DNA from: Marinomonas agarivorans
GTDB taxonomy: Bacteria > Pseudomonadota > Gammaproteobacteria > Pseudomonadales > Marinomonadaceae
Direction of reading: 5' to 3'
DNA length: 58,101 nucleotides
Assembly: GCA_002173415.2 (NCBI GenBank)
Contig: NHNK02000019.1
Location: forward strand, 1-58,101
Shown one piece after another: positions 1 to 8,536 of the stretch (within the stretch, counting starts at the first letter, position 1; every line of letters starts with the position of its first letter). The position numbers and the translations under genes are program-made. Below the pieces are notes generated by a model, which had not been told where the DNA came from, did not search any database, and worked only from the letters and a program-made list of their open reading frames with translations.

Positions 1-76
1 CCCACTATTTTAGACAATTTGTAAGACCATTATGGCTGAAAATAGTTTTGCCACTGGAAAGATCTAAAAATCGTGT

Positions 77-98
77 GGCGTTTCTTGCTTGAAACGCC
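77..98 (-). terminator. Hairpin downstream of flgL, possible terminator
   Basis: A perfect 8-bp inverted repeat (GGCGTTTC / GAAACGCC, extendable by one T-A pair) with a 6-nt loop lies 50 nt past the flgL stop codon. Read on the minus strand it is followed, after a few bases, by a run of five T. It probably ends the flgFGHIJKL transcript. The delayed T run makes this a moderate call. Confidence 0.5.
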
Positions 99-145
99 AT
101 TATTCAGGGAGGACTAAGTAAAAGACTATTTTTCAGTTTTACAAA

Positions 146-1435
146 TTAAAGTGTATCAAATAAAGAAAGACGAGATAATTTATTGAATAACTTTTGTGAT
201 GCAGCAATTGCTGCATCTTGCTGTGCTAAATTCGATGCTTCTTTTGCTACATCAACACTGGCAATATCATCTTGGGCCAGCGTATTCGATATTTGTTTCG
301 CAAGACTATAAGACGCAATACGCTCCAATGTATTTAAATTGGCACCAAGTTCTGTTCTGGCATCATCAATAGATGTTTGAGTATTACGAATACTCACAGT
401 GGCATCACGCAATTCACTTTCTAACTCGTAGTAACCCAATTCTTCATTACGAAGTGCGTCGATTACCTTCGTCATCTGATTTAGAATGTTGCCACGTTCT
501 GGTTTATTCAAGCTAATAACACCTGTCACTGGTTCAGAGGTACCAATCGGTATTTCAACTTGCATCCCTAAAAAGTTAATTGGATCACCATCAAGATATT
601 CCCCTGTTTTTATTACCTCTCCTTCGGAGTTGGTAAGTGAATATATATACGGCTCGGCTGGAATTTCAGGAGAGCCAATCATAATTTCATTTTCAGGGAT
701 TGCTGGTTTGCCAGGTACAATTGACAGAACAAATTCATTTTTTGTGGGGTCAACAGCGCTGTAATTATCTTCCATGAAAGTATCAAAATCTTCCTGATGA
801 TGTACTTCTGTACGGATGTTTAAAGGTGTTTCTCCTAGCGCTAAAATTTGTTTAAAGGTGTAATTATAACGAGTCCATACATCTTCAAACACGGTTTTGC
901 CTGAGTCCGAAGCCGCCATAGCAACATTATCGGAAACTTGAATTTTCTTTCTATCTTCATCACCTTGAAATTCATATTGCCCGTCAGGCCTTAAAACAAA
1001 AGCGGTACGCCTTGCATCACTGCCTGAGAAGATAAACTTACCGTCAGAATCGGTTGTGTTCATCAGGTCCGCAGCAGAAAGTTTTAACATTTCTAATTCA
1101 TCAGAAACAGACTGGCGTTCACCATAAGAATACGAGCCATTTTCCACTTGAATTAGCAAGGTTTTTGCTCGTTCTAGCAGTTGTGTCATACCATCCAGAA
1201 CTACCTCTTCATAATCAAGACTGTTTCTGGCTCGAGTAGCATTTTCTGCGTATTGATCCAAGACCAAATTTACCGCTTCGTAACGCATCACTTGGCCCGC
1301 ACCAACGGGATCATCACTTGCGGTAACAATATCAGTGCTTTCGGCTAATTTACGATGAGTTTCCATATAGCGATCATTTGACGTGGTTAAATCACGCAGT
1401 GACTGATCATAAATAGAACTGTTGGTTACTCGCAT
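146..1435 (-). CDS. flgL: Flagellar hook-filament junction protein FlgL (HAP3)
   Basis: FlgL forms the second junction layer between hook (via FlgK) and flagellin filament. The N-terminus has the conserved flagellin-like D0/D1 helix (MRVTNSSIYDQSL, then ASDDPVGAG around residue 40). The C-terminus carries the matching helix that ends near residue 429 with a pattern like DIASVDVAKEASNLAQQDAA. At about 429 residues it is longer than the enteric protein (about 317) and close to the Pseudomonas size; the extra length is in the middle, surface-exposed part. Two ATG codons are adjacent; I chose the second because the family starts MR-. It is the last gene of the operon, 8 nt after flgK. Confidence 0.95.
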   Translation of the reverse strand: MRVTNSSIYDQSLRDLTTSNDRYMETHRKLAESTDIVTASDDPVGAGQVMRYEAVNLVLDQYAENATRARNSLDYEEVVLDGMTQLLERAKTLLIQVENGSYSYGERQSVSDELEMLKLSAADLMNTTDSDGKFIFSGSDARRTAFVLRPDGQYEFQGDEDRKKIQVSDNVAMAASDSGKTVFEDVWTRYNYTFKQILALGETPLNIRTEVHHQEDFDTFMEDNYSAVDPTKNEFVLSIVPGKPAIPENEIMIGSPEIPAEPYIYSLTNSEGEVIKTGEYLDGDPINFLGMQVEIPIGTSEPVTGVISLNKPERGNILNQMTKVIDALRNEELGYYELESELRDATVSIRNTQTSIDDARTELGANLNTLERIASYSLAKQISNTLAQDDIASVDVAKEASNLAQQDAAIAASQKLFNKLSRLSLFDTL

Positions 1436-1443
1436 CATAATCT

Positions 1444-3429
1444 TTACCCAATAGCACTTAATAAGGTTTCAAACACAGTTTCAGCAGCCGACAATACTTG
1501 TGATGAGGCAGAGTAGGAATTTTGGAAACGCACCAAATTTACCGCTTCTTCATCCAAACTAACTGCCGATATATCATCTCGACGAGCTTTACTTTGCTCT
1601 AACATAACCGCACTGGAATCCATCGTCACTTCAGCGGTACTGGTTAAATTACCAATTCTTGATACCAACCCTGCATAAGCCTCAGTAAAACTATGACTTC
1701 CCCCAACTAAGGCTTTATTTTGTAATTCCGCTAAAGCTCGTCCATTAGTATTATCGCTACGGCCGGATTTGTTAAAACCAATTGTAAATACATCTCCTGC
1801 CGCAGGACGCAATGAAAGTGAAACATCATAGCCTGCACTATCCAATCCGGCTTTTTCTAATAAATTGTTGTAATGATCAGTGTCTGTCACCACACCAATC
1901 ACATTGTTATTCTGATCCAATACTTCAAAGTCAGTTTCGCTGGTAAAACGAATTACATGAGGCGCAGCAGGATATAGGCCATCCCCTTCTGGCTTAAAAG
2001 CAGACGTTTTTGGATTCATGTCATGCATTGATGAAATAAACACTTTAGCGTCTGATAAATTGTCTGGATTATTACCAACTTGAATCGGCGCATTAACCGC
2101 AATCTCTCTACCACTGGTCGCTTTCATAGTAATATTTTCAGCCGCATCACGAGTAGGCGCAAAATAAAACATATCTCCTGTTTTAAAACCTTTAACAGCT
2201 TCGGTTTCCAGTTTTACTTCTAAGCCAACCCCTGGAACCTCATAGTAACCATCATCCGTTTTCTGCGCTGTTTCCATATCAAAAAAGATAGCAGGACCAG
2301 TAGAGTTACCAGCAACATCATAGGCTCTTACTTCAAAGGCTGTATCGGATGTCATAACGAGATTATAGCTATCTATAGACAACTCACCTGATCGACCATT
2401 GGCAACACGCACTGTTACATCATGATGGTCACTGGAGTTTTTATGGCTTTCATAAACTCGAATTTCGCTAGGCTCAATTAAATCGCCACCAAATTCACCG
2501 TTCATATCGAGGCCAAGGCGATTTTGTCGGTTCATAGTTTCTGTGAAAACCAAGGTTTGCTGTCCTAAATAACGATCTAGCTCTTGCAAAAAACCATGAC
2601 GATAATCCAATAAACCGCCGATGGAGCCACCAAGATGGTTTGGTTCTATACCTACCGTGTAATCGCGAAACTCAAGATTCAAGTCCGAAATGGTTCTATC
2701 AAATTCACTAGGTTCTAAGGAAAGTTCTTGTACTTGATTCTGTAGTACTAAAGGCTGACCACCACCAAGTTGCAGCTCGACCAAGTTATTTTTATCGTAA
2801 GAGATTTTAACATCTAAGTACTCACTAACTTGTCGAATCAATTCTTCTTGGTTATCTCGCAGCTCATTGGCAACATCACCTGTCAACGTCTCTTGAATCA
2901 GTATTTTTTCATTCATATTACTGACTTGTCGGGAAATTTCGTTAATTTCTCGTATTTCAGATTCAAGTTGTTCATTAACTAGTCGAGCCTGATCTTTCGA
3001 AAAACCTGCTAATGCATTGTATTGATCAACAAGCGAAGCTAGGTCGGTATAGGCAATATTTCGGGTACTAATATCGGTTGGGTCACCATTAACGGCTTGT
3101 AAAGAATCAAAAGCGGTATTAATGAACGTATTAAGAGACGTGGTAACGTCAGAAAAAATCTCATCAACAGAAGACGCTTTCTTGAAATAGGCTTCTGAGG
3201 ATTTAAAGGTCGTTGTATCAGCACGCACTTGTGCATTAGCAAATTCGTCAACAATACGTTTTGTTGTTGATATATGTACACCACGACCATACTTTTCAGC
3301 AGCTAGGGCCGTCGTTTGACGGCTGTAACCTTCTGTATTGACATTGGCTGTATTTTGCCCTGACGTCGTGATTTTTGCAGAACTTGCAATAACGCCAGAT
3401 AAACCAATTGAATATAAGTCAGTTGCCAT
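1444..3429 (-). CDS. flgK: Flagellar hook-associated protein FlgK (HAP1)
   Basis: FlgK is the first hook-filament junction protein, exported by the flagellar type III apparatus. The N-terminal rod/hook signature (about residues 1-40, SGQNTANVNTEGYSRQ) and the C-terminal helix (VNLVRFQNSYSASSQVLSAA, about residues 630-650) are both clear. The 661-residue length is near that of Pseudomonas and longer than the enteric form (about 547). The middle is a variable surface domain. It is directly upstream of flgL and separated from flgJ by 132 bp that contain a long inverted repeat, so flgKL may be expressed partly apart from the rest. Confidence 0.95.
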   Translation of the reverse strand: MATDLYSIGLSGVIASSAKITTSGQNTANVNTEGYSRQTTALAAEKYGRGVHISTTKRIVDEFANAQVRADTTTFKSSEAYFKKASSVDEIFSDVTTSLNTFINTAFDSLQAVNGDPTDISTRNIAYTDLASLVDQYNALAGFSKDQARLVNEQLESEIREINEISRQVSNMNEKILIQETLTGDVANELRDNQEELIRQVSEYLDVKISYDKNNLVELQLGGGQPLVLQNQVQELSLEPSEFDRTISDLNLEFRDYTVGIEPNHLGGSIGGLLDYRHGFLQELDRYLGQQTLVFTETMNRQNRLGLDMNGEFGGDLIEPSEIRVYESHKNSSDHHDVTVRVANGRSGELSIDSYNLVMTSDTAFEVRAYDVAGNSTGPAIFFDMETAQKTDDGYYEVPGVGLEVKLETEAVKGFKTGDMFYFAPTRDAAENITMKATSGREIAVNAPIQVGNNPDNLSDAKVFISSMHDMNPKTSAFKPEGDGLYPAAPHVIRFTSETDFEVLDQNNNVIGVVTDTDHYNNLLEKAGLDSAGYDVSLSLRPAAGDVFTIGFNKSGRSDNTNGRALAELQNKALVGGSHSFTEAYAGLVSRIGNLTSTAEVTMDSSAVMLEQSKARRDDISAVSLDEEAVNLVRFQNSYSASSQVLSAAETVFETLLSAIG

Positions 3430-3451
3430 AAGCTACCCCAAAAAAAACCTT

Positions 3452-3516
3452 ACATGGAATGTTGCCATTTGCTTACTGTTTACTTTGTTAATCGCAACAA
3501 TAAGGCAATTCCATGT
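3452..3516. repeat. Inverted repeat between flgJ and flgK
   Basis: The left arm at 3452-3466 (ACATGGAATGTTGCC) pairs with the right arm at 3504-3516 (GGCAATTCCATGT), with one bulged base and a 37-nt loop. It sits 23 nt upstream of flgK on the minus strand. It could be an mRNA processing or attenuation element, or a regulator site. No T run follows, so it is not a typical terminator. Confidence 0.5.
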
Positions 3517-3561
3517 GCTTAACTCTAGGGAAAGCAAAAAGTGGGCCAAAAAAACTCTTAT

Positions 3562-4584
3562 CTAAAAAAGACCTTTAAACCAATCACTTTCAGCAATACT
3601 TTGTATTTTCTGGCTATATTGAGGATCAGTGGCATAGCCTCCTTGTTGAAGTTTATCGGCAAACATTGCCACATTGTCTCCGGCAAGTAAGGCATCTTTA
3701 TACCGCTCACTGGATGTTAAAAAATCGGCATAATCCGAAAAACTTTCAGAAAAGGACTCGTACGCTCTAAATGGTGCTTTTTGTTGTTTAGCAATGCCAT
3801 TTTGGTATTCAAGTGTGGTCACTACTGCTCGCTCACCACTCCAACGTGAATCAGCTTTAATCCCAAACATATTAAAACTTGCTGAACCATCAGACTTAGC
3901 AATAGGATATTTACCCCAACCCGTTTCTAGGGCTGCTTGAGCAAGAATGGCTTTAGGGTCTACTCCCAATTTTTTAGCGGCTTCTTGTGCCAATGGCCAA
4001 AGAGAGGCGACAAATTCGTCAGGAGAGTTAAATGAAGCTTCTTCTACAGGAGTAGGATTTACAGTTGCTGTATCATTTTGTGTGGATTCAGAGTTTGAAA
4101 CCATTTTAGCTTGTGGTGCAACCGATGCATCTTTAACCTGAGCAATAAACTCAGAAGATGTTTGTCTTGCTAGAGCCTGTATACGGGCTAAATCTTGCGT
4201 CGCAACCTGATTCAGAAAGTCTGTTTCAGATGTTGTATTTGACAATGTTCCTTGAGACGAACCTGCTGTTGCATTCAAACTCTGGCTTTGCAATTGCCTT
4301 ATAAGCGCTTCAGAGATACCAATACCACCAGATTTAGAAAGGGATTGGGCCATTTGAGAATCAAGCATTTCTCGATATTGCTTACTTTCGTTACTAGAAA
4401 ATAAATCCGACCCAATAGCATCATTCGATGCTCGCATGTTTTTAAGCATCATATTAATGAAAATGGATTCAAACTCTTGAGCAACTTTTTTTAACGCACC
4501 ATCTGGGTCTGTTTGCGCTTTGGCTTTTAACTTTGCTAGCGCATTAAAATCTGCAAAAAAATCGTTTGAATTAATCTTATTCAT
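3562..4584 (-). CDS. flgJ: Flagellar rod assembly protein / peptidoglycan hydrolase FlgJ
   Basis: FlgJ caps the growing rod and opens the peptidoglycan for it. Residues about 25-100 are the rod-capping domain (KKVAQEFESIFINMMLKNMR). Residues about 185-340 are a GH73 N-acetylglucosaminidase domain with AILAQAALETGWGKYP, whose Glu220 aligns with the catalytic Glu of Salmonella FlgJ. A Ser/Thr/Gln-rich linker of about 80 residues joins the two. At 340 residues it is a dual-domain FlgJ, as in gamma-proteobacteria. It lies 31 bp after flgI. Confidence 0.95.
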   Translation of the reverse strand: MNKINSNDFFADFNALAKLKAKAQTDPDGALKKVAQEFESIFINMMLKNMRASNDAIGSDLFSSNESKQYREMLDSQMAQSLSKSGGIGISEALIRQLQSQSLNATAGSSQGTLSNTTSETDFLNQVATQDLARIQALARQTSSEFIAQVKDASVAPQAKMVSNSESTQNDTATVNPTPVEEASFNSPDEFVASLWPLAQEAAKKLGVDPKAILAQAALETGWGKYPIAKSDGSASFNMFGIKADSRWSGERAVVTTLEYQNGIAKQQKAPFRAYESFSESFSDYADFLTSSERYKDALLAGDNVAMFADKLQQGGYATDPQYSQKIQSIAESDWFKGLF

Positions 4585-4615
4585 TCATTCGCCCATGCTT
4601 ACCTTTATCTACCTT

Positions 4616-5710
4616 TTAGATGATAACTAAATCCGCGTTAATTGCACCAGCCTGCTTTAAGCCTTCTAAAATAGCCATAACATCACCTGGTGCTGCGCCA
4701 ACTTGATTAACCGCTCGAACAATATCATTTAATGATGCACTCGGACCAAACAAGAACATATGGCCACTGTCTTCATTTACCACCAACTCTTGCCTTGGCG
4801 CATAAAGGGTTTCGCCACCAAGAAGTGCTTCTGCGTCTTCTGGCTGACCAGGTTCCGCTGGCGGCTTAATGGTCACAGTTAAACTACCATGAGTCACTGC
4901 TGCTGGTGATACTTTAACATGTTGGCCGATAATAATAGTGCCTGTACGTGAATTAACCACAATACGCGCCCTTTCTTCACCGACATCAACGTCAAGGTTT
5001 TCTAAGATAGACAAGAAGGTAACACGTTGACTTGGGTCTCTAGGAGCAGAAACACGAACCGATGTCGCATCCAGCGTTTGGGCAACACCTGGTCCTAGCA
5101 AGGCGTTAATTCGCTCTGAAACTTGCCTTGCTGTAGTAAAATCAGGGCGGTTAAGATTAAAAGTGAGTGTATCTCCGCGATTAAAACTACTTGGCACCAC
5201 TCGCTCCACTGTAGCGCCATTAGGAATTCGACCAACGGTTGGAATACTCAGGGAGGCTCGTGAACCATCTGCCCCTTGAGTTCCTAAGCCACCAACAACC
5301 AAATTGCCTTGAGCGACGGCATAAACTTGCCCATCGGCACCTTTTAATGTTGATAGCAGTAGAGTACCACCCTGTAGGCTTTCTGCATTACCAATGGAAG
5401 ACGCAGTAATATCAATTTTTTGACCCGGTTTAGCGAAAGGTGGCAGCGTTGCTGTGATGGAGACAGCGGCAACGTTTTGGGAGTTAGCATTTTCACCTTC
5501 AGGCAAAATAATCCCAAACTGCGAAAGTACACCGGTAAAACTTTGATCTGTGAAAGCATTATTATCGCCCGTACCATTAAGGCCAATAACAAGACCATAA
5601 CCAAACAATTGGTTATCTCGCACTCCTTCTACTGAGGCAATGTCTTTTAAACGATCTGCTTGTGCATTAACCGCTAATAAAGCCAAACCAATTAAAAGAA
5701 ATATTCTCAT
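4616..5710 (-). CDS. flgI: Flagellar P-ring protein FlgI
   Basis: FlgI builds the P-ring around the rod in the peptidoglycan layer. It has a Sec signal peptide (residues 1-18, cleavage after AQA), then the highly conserved start [20 protein letters not shown]. The typical C-terminus is [20 protein letters not shown]. The length of 364 matches the family. It is the middle gene of flgF-L, with 89 bp between it and flgH. Confidence 0.97.
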   Translation of the reverse strand: MRIFLLIGLALLAVNAQADRLKDIASVEGVRDNQLFGYGLVIGLNGTGDNNAFTDQSFTGVLSQFGIILPEGENANSQNVAAVSITATLPPFAKPGQKIDITASSIGNAESLQGGTLLLSTLKGADGQVYAVAQGNLVVGGLGTQGADGSRASLSIPTVGRIPNGATVERVVPSSFNRGDTLTFNLNRPDFTTARQVSERINALLGPGVAQTLDATSVRVSAPRDPSQRVTFLSILENLDVDVGEERARIVVNSRTGTIIIGQHVKVSPAAVTHGSLTVTIKPPAEPGQPEDAEALLGGETLYAPRQELVVNEDSGHMFLFGPSASLNDIVRAVNQVGAAPGDVMAILEGLKQAGAINADLVII

Positions 5711-5799
5711 ACTTTCACCTACACCTAAAAAATCAGATCTATGTTACAACTTTGGTGTTACTTTTTTATATTGCTACTTTTTTATTTTGCTAAAGCCAA

Positions 5800-6678
5800 T
5801 TAATTGGGCACTTGTCCAGAGTTTAAGAAACGGCTTACCCAACCCTGCTCGCTGCCAGTTGCGATTTCTCCAGTGCCAGAATAGGTAATTCGGGCATCGG
5901 CAATACGGGAAGAAGCAACCGTATTATCAGGCGAAATATCTTGGCGACGTACCAAACCGGTTAGGCGAATGAATTCTTCCCCACGGTTTAATGTCACCCA
6001 TTTTTCGCCACGAATGGCAAGTACACCATTTGGGTAAATATCGTATACCGTAACCGTAATAGTACCGTTAAGGCTGTTGCTTTGGTTTGCTGCTGCACTA
6101 CCAGTAAAATCCGTACCACCATCGGGTAAAGTTGAATCCACACGAACCTCTTTACCTAAAACAGTTGGATTGGCTAAGGCACCAGAAGAGGCTTTTGAAA
6201 TACTGGCGTCGTTTGACTTAGTTGATGTTGTCGTTTCATTCAAGTTGACAGTTAAAATATCGCCTATGCGTGTCGCCGTTTGACCATTGAAGAAAATATC
6301 CCCCATGCCAACTTGGTAAATACCACCATCGATTTTTCGTGCTGGTTGCATACGCTGGGAAATAACTGGCGCATAATAAGGGTCATCAGCAGCAACACCA
6401 TAGTTAAAGTCAGGGGCTTTAAAAGGGTTATTTTCATCAGGCTGATAGACATTCTCCGCTAGCTCTAATGGTGGTTCTTCCACAGGTTCAGGCTCTGGCT
6501 CAGGATCGTCTGTTAACGCATCTTCAACCGCACCAGCAACCGCGCCTTGTACTGCACCTTGCACAACCCCTTCAACCGCACCTTCGATTGCCGCGTCAAG
6601 AATAGGGTCATCAGAACCTGGTTCAAAAGCCGCGCAACCAGATAAAAAAAGTACCAATAATAAAAGATAACGAGACAT
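5800..6678 (-). CDS. flgH: Flagellar L-ring lipoprotein FlgH
   Basis: FlgH forms the outer-membrane L-ring. The start is the ATG at 6678, which has a GGAG site and is followed at once by a lipoprotein signal with lipobox LSGC (Cys15). An upstream ATG would overlap flgG and displace the signal. The C-terminal two thirds is the FlgH domain (VGDILTVNLNETTTS-like, then LAIRGEKWVTLNRGEEFIRLTGLVRRQDI). At 292 residues it is about 60 longer than usual. The excess is an inserted N-terminal stretch: tetrapeptide repeats of the form AVxG (residues about 33-52), followed by a Pro-Glu-rich tract (about 59-70). Confidence 0.95.
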   Translation of the reverse strand: MSRYLLLLVLFLSGCAAFEPGSDDPILDAAIEGAVEGVVQGAVQGAVAGAVEDALTDDPEPEPEPVEEPPLELAENVYQPDENNPFKAPDFNYGVAADDPYYAPVISQRMQPARKIDGGIYQVGMGDIFFNGQTATRIGDILTVNLNETTTSTKSNDASISKASSGALANPTVLGKEVRVDSTLPDGGTDFTGSAAANQSNSLNGTITVTVYDIYPNGVLAIRGEKWVTLNRGEEFIRLTGLVRRQDISPDNTVASSRIADARITYSGTGEIATGSEQGWVSRFLNSGQVPN

Positions 6679-6694
6679 CGCTGACTCCAATACG

Positions 6695-7480
6695 TTATAG
6701 CTGTTGTACAACAAAGCTCATCATGCCATCGGCTGCAGATACGACTTTTGAGTTCATTTCATATCCACGCTGTGCTGTAATTAGGTTTACTAATTCTTCG
6801 ACAGAATTAACGTTGGAAGCTTCAAGCATGTTTGATTGCACATTCCCCAACGCTGAAGCGCCTGGCACATCAACAATAGGAGCACCGCTGGCGCCAGTCT
6901 CAACAAAGAGGTTCTGCCCCATAGACGAAAGCCCTTCAGGGTTAACAAAGCCTGCCAGTGTAATTTGACCTACTTGTTGGCTATCGACTTCTCCCTGATT
7001 AACAATCGAAACAACACCATCATTACCAATACTGATTGATACCGCCGTATTGGGAACATTAATCTGGGGTTCAAGTAGATAACCCGTTGAGGTAACAATA
7101 TCGCCATCAGCATTTAACTGAAATTGACCATCTCGGGTGTAGCCGATATTGCCATCTGGCAATAAGATTTGGAAAAAACCATTACCTTGAATAGCCACAT
7201 CCAAATCACGATCGGTAATATTGTAGTCGCCTTGCATAAAGCTTTTTTGTGTGGCTGAAACACGTACGCCAGCCCCAAGTTGCAAACCTGATGGCAGTTG
7301 ATTATTTTGTGATTGCAAACCACCAGGTTGTCTTACATTGTGATAGAGCAAATCTTCAAAAACAGCACGATCTTTTTTGAAACCCATTGTGGAAACGTTT
7401 GCCAAGTTATTCGAGATAACAGACAGTTGCTTATCCATTGCTGACAAACCGGTTTTACTTACCCATAATGCTGGATGCAT
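6695..7480 (-). CDS. flgG: Flagellar distal rod protein FlgG
   Basis: FlgG forms the distal rod. It has the N-terminal rod motif (SVISNNLANVSTMGFK, about residues 20-36) and the C-terminal EELVNLITAQRGYEMNSKVV helix. The length of 261 is typical (260 in enterics). It starts 58 bp after flgF, and flgH begins 16 bp after its stop codon, consistent with one transcript. Confidence 0.97.
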   Translation of the reverse strand: MHPALWVSKTGLSAMDKQLSVISNNLANVSTMGFKKDRAVFEDLLYHNVRQPGGLQSQNNQLPSGLQLGAGVRVSATQKSFMQGDYNITDRDLDVAIQGNGFFQILLPDGNIGYTRDGQFQLNADGDIVTSTGYLLEPQINVPNTAVSISIGNDGVVSIVNQGEVDSQQVGQITLAGFVNPEGLSSMGQNLFVETGASGAPIVDVPGASALGNVQSNMLEASNVNSVEELVNLITAQRGYEMNSKVVSAADGMMSFVVQQL

Positions 7481-7538
7481 ACTGATTTCCTTTAAAAATG
7501 TAATCGGTTAATACGATAAAATACGGTTAATTAAGTAA

Positions 7539-8282
7539 TTATGAGCTGCGCTGCAAAATCCGCGCCGATGCATTACCATTATCTCTAACGGTATCCATCA
7601 CTTTAATGTTCATTTCAAATTGACGAGATAAATTCATAATTTTGGTCAGCTCCTCAACCGCATTCACATTGCTGCTCTCGACAAAACCTGACACCACACT
7701 GGTATTAAAATCTTGTTCATACAGTTCGCCATTACGTGCACGAATTAAACCGTCGTTTCCTTTCTCTAGCTCATCAATATCAGGATTAACTAGCTTAATT
7801 TGAGCGATAGCTGCAATTTCGTTAGGGGCGCCGCCTTCTGGAACAATCGATATGCTGCCGTCGTTACCAATAGAGATTTGATCAATAGGAGGAAGAAATA
7901 TAGGGCCATCAACACCCATAACAGGTAAGCCATTGCCGTTTACTAGTTGGCCACTTGCCGTAATTTGTAAACTACCAGAACGTGTATAAGCTTCATTGCC
8001 TTGTTTATCCAATACCGCGATGAAACCAGAACCTTCCAAGGCGACATCCAGCGCTCTGTCTGTTTGTACTAAAGCGCCTGTCTCATAGCGTGTGGCAGGG
8101 TTCTCTGACATGGCATACACTCGGCTAGCGTAGTGGTCACCATATATGGGCATAGAGCGGGCTTGTTCATAATCCGCTCTAAAACCATTAGTGTTCACAT
8201 TAGCCAAGTTGTTGGCACGAATTGTTTGAGCTTGCATGATCTGCTTGCCACCACTCATTGCCAAGTACAGTGCTCTGTCCAT
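7539..8282 (-). CDS. flgF: Flagellar proximal rod protein FlgF
   Basis: FlgF is a proximal-rod subunit. The N-terminus carries the rod signature (IRANNLANVNTNGFRAD). The C-terminus is SSNVNAVEELTKIMNLSRQF followed by a short helix. The 247-residue length fits. It is the first gene after the flgE terminator and has a good GGAG ribosome site, so it probably begins the second operon (flgFGHIJKL), as in Pseudomonas. Confidence 0.95.
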   Translation of the reverse strand: MDRALYLAMSGGKQIMQAQTIRANNLANVNTNGFRADYEQARSMPIYGDHYASRVYAMSENPATRYETGALVQTDRALDVALEGSGFIAVLDKQGNEAYTRSGSLQITASGQLVNGNGLPVMGVDGPIFLPPIDQISIGNDGSISIVPEGGAPNEIAAIAQIKLVNPDIDELEKGNDGLIRARNGELYEQDFNTSVVSGFVESSNVNAVEELTKIMNLSRQFEMNIKVMDTVRDNGNASARILQRSS

Positions 8283-8317
8283 TTACTACTCCAGAATTAA
8301 CAATCTATTTATTGACT

Positions 8318-8333
8318 ATCAATTTCTGTGCCA
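8318..8333 (-). promoter_or_regulatory. Candidate sigma-54-like promoter for flgF
   Basis: On the minus strand the sequence reads TGGCAC, five bases, TTGAT. The -24 element is perfect; the -12 element has GA where GC is expected. The predicted transcript start is about 25 nt upstream of the flgF ATG. Position after the flgE terminator supports it; the -12 mismatch lowers confidence. Confidence 0.45.
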
Positions 8334-8481
8334 AAATTTTGAGAAGGCGTATTTTCTGCGCAAGGGAAAGGAAGAAAAAGAGAAAAAAGAACAATAGAAA
8401 AGCAACTTACCATGCACTATTTACATGACAAATAATACATGACAAATAAAAAAACAAAGTGGATGAAATGACAAAAAAAAC

Positions 8482-8513
8482 AGCCAAAAGCAGTAAAAAG
8501 ACCACCTTTGGCT
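8482..8513 (-). terminator. Rho-independent terminator after flgE
   Basis: On the minus strand, AGCCAAA pairs with TTTGGCT around an 18-nt loop, directly followed by a run of eight T. It lies about 25 nt beyond the flgE stop codon. It separates flgBCDE from flgFGHIJKL. Confidence 0.8.
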
Positions 8514-8536
8514 GGGAAATGTAAAAAAAGCAGTAA

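Noticed and set aside
1054-1239. Plus-strand frames inside the flagellar genes
   Set aside because: They overlap well-supported flg genes on the other strand and show no protein-family pattern or ribosome site; the same applies to similar antisense frames through the window.
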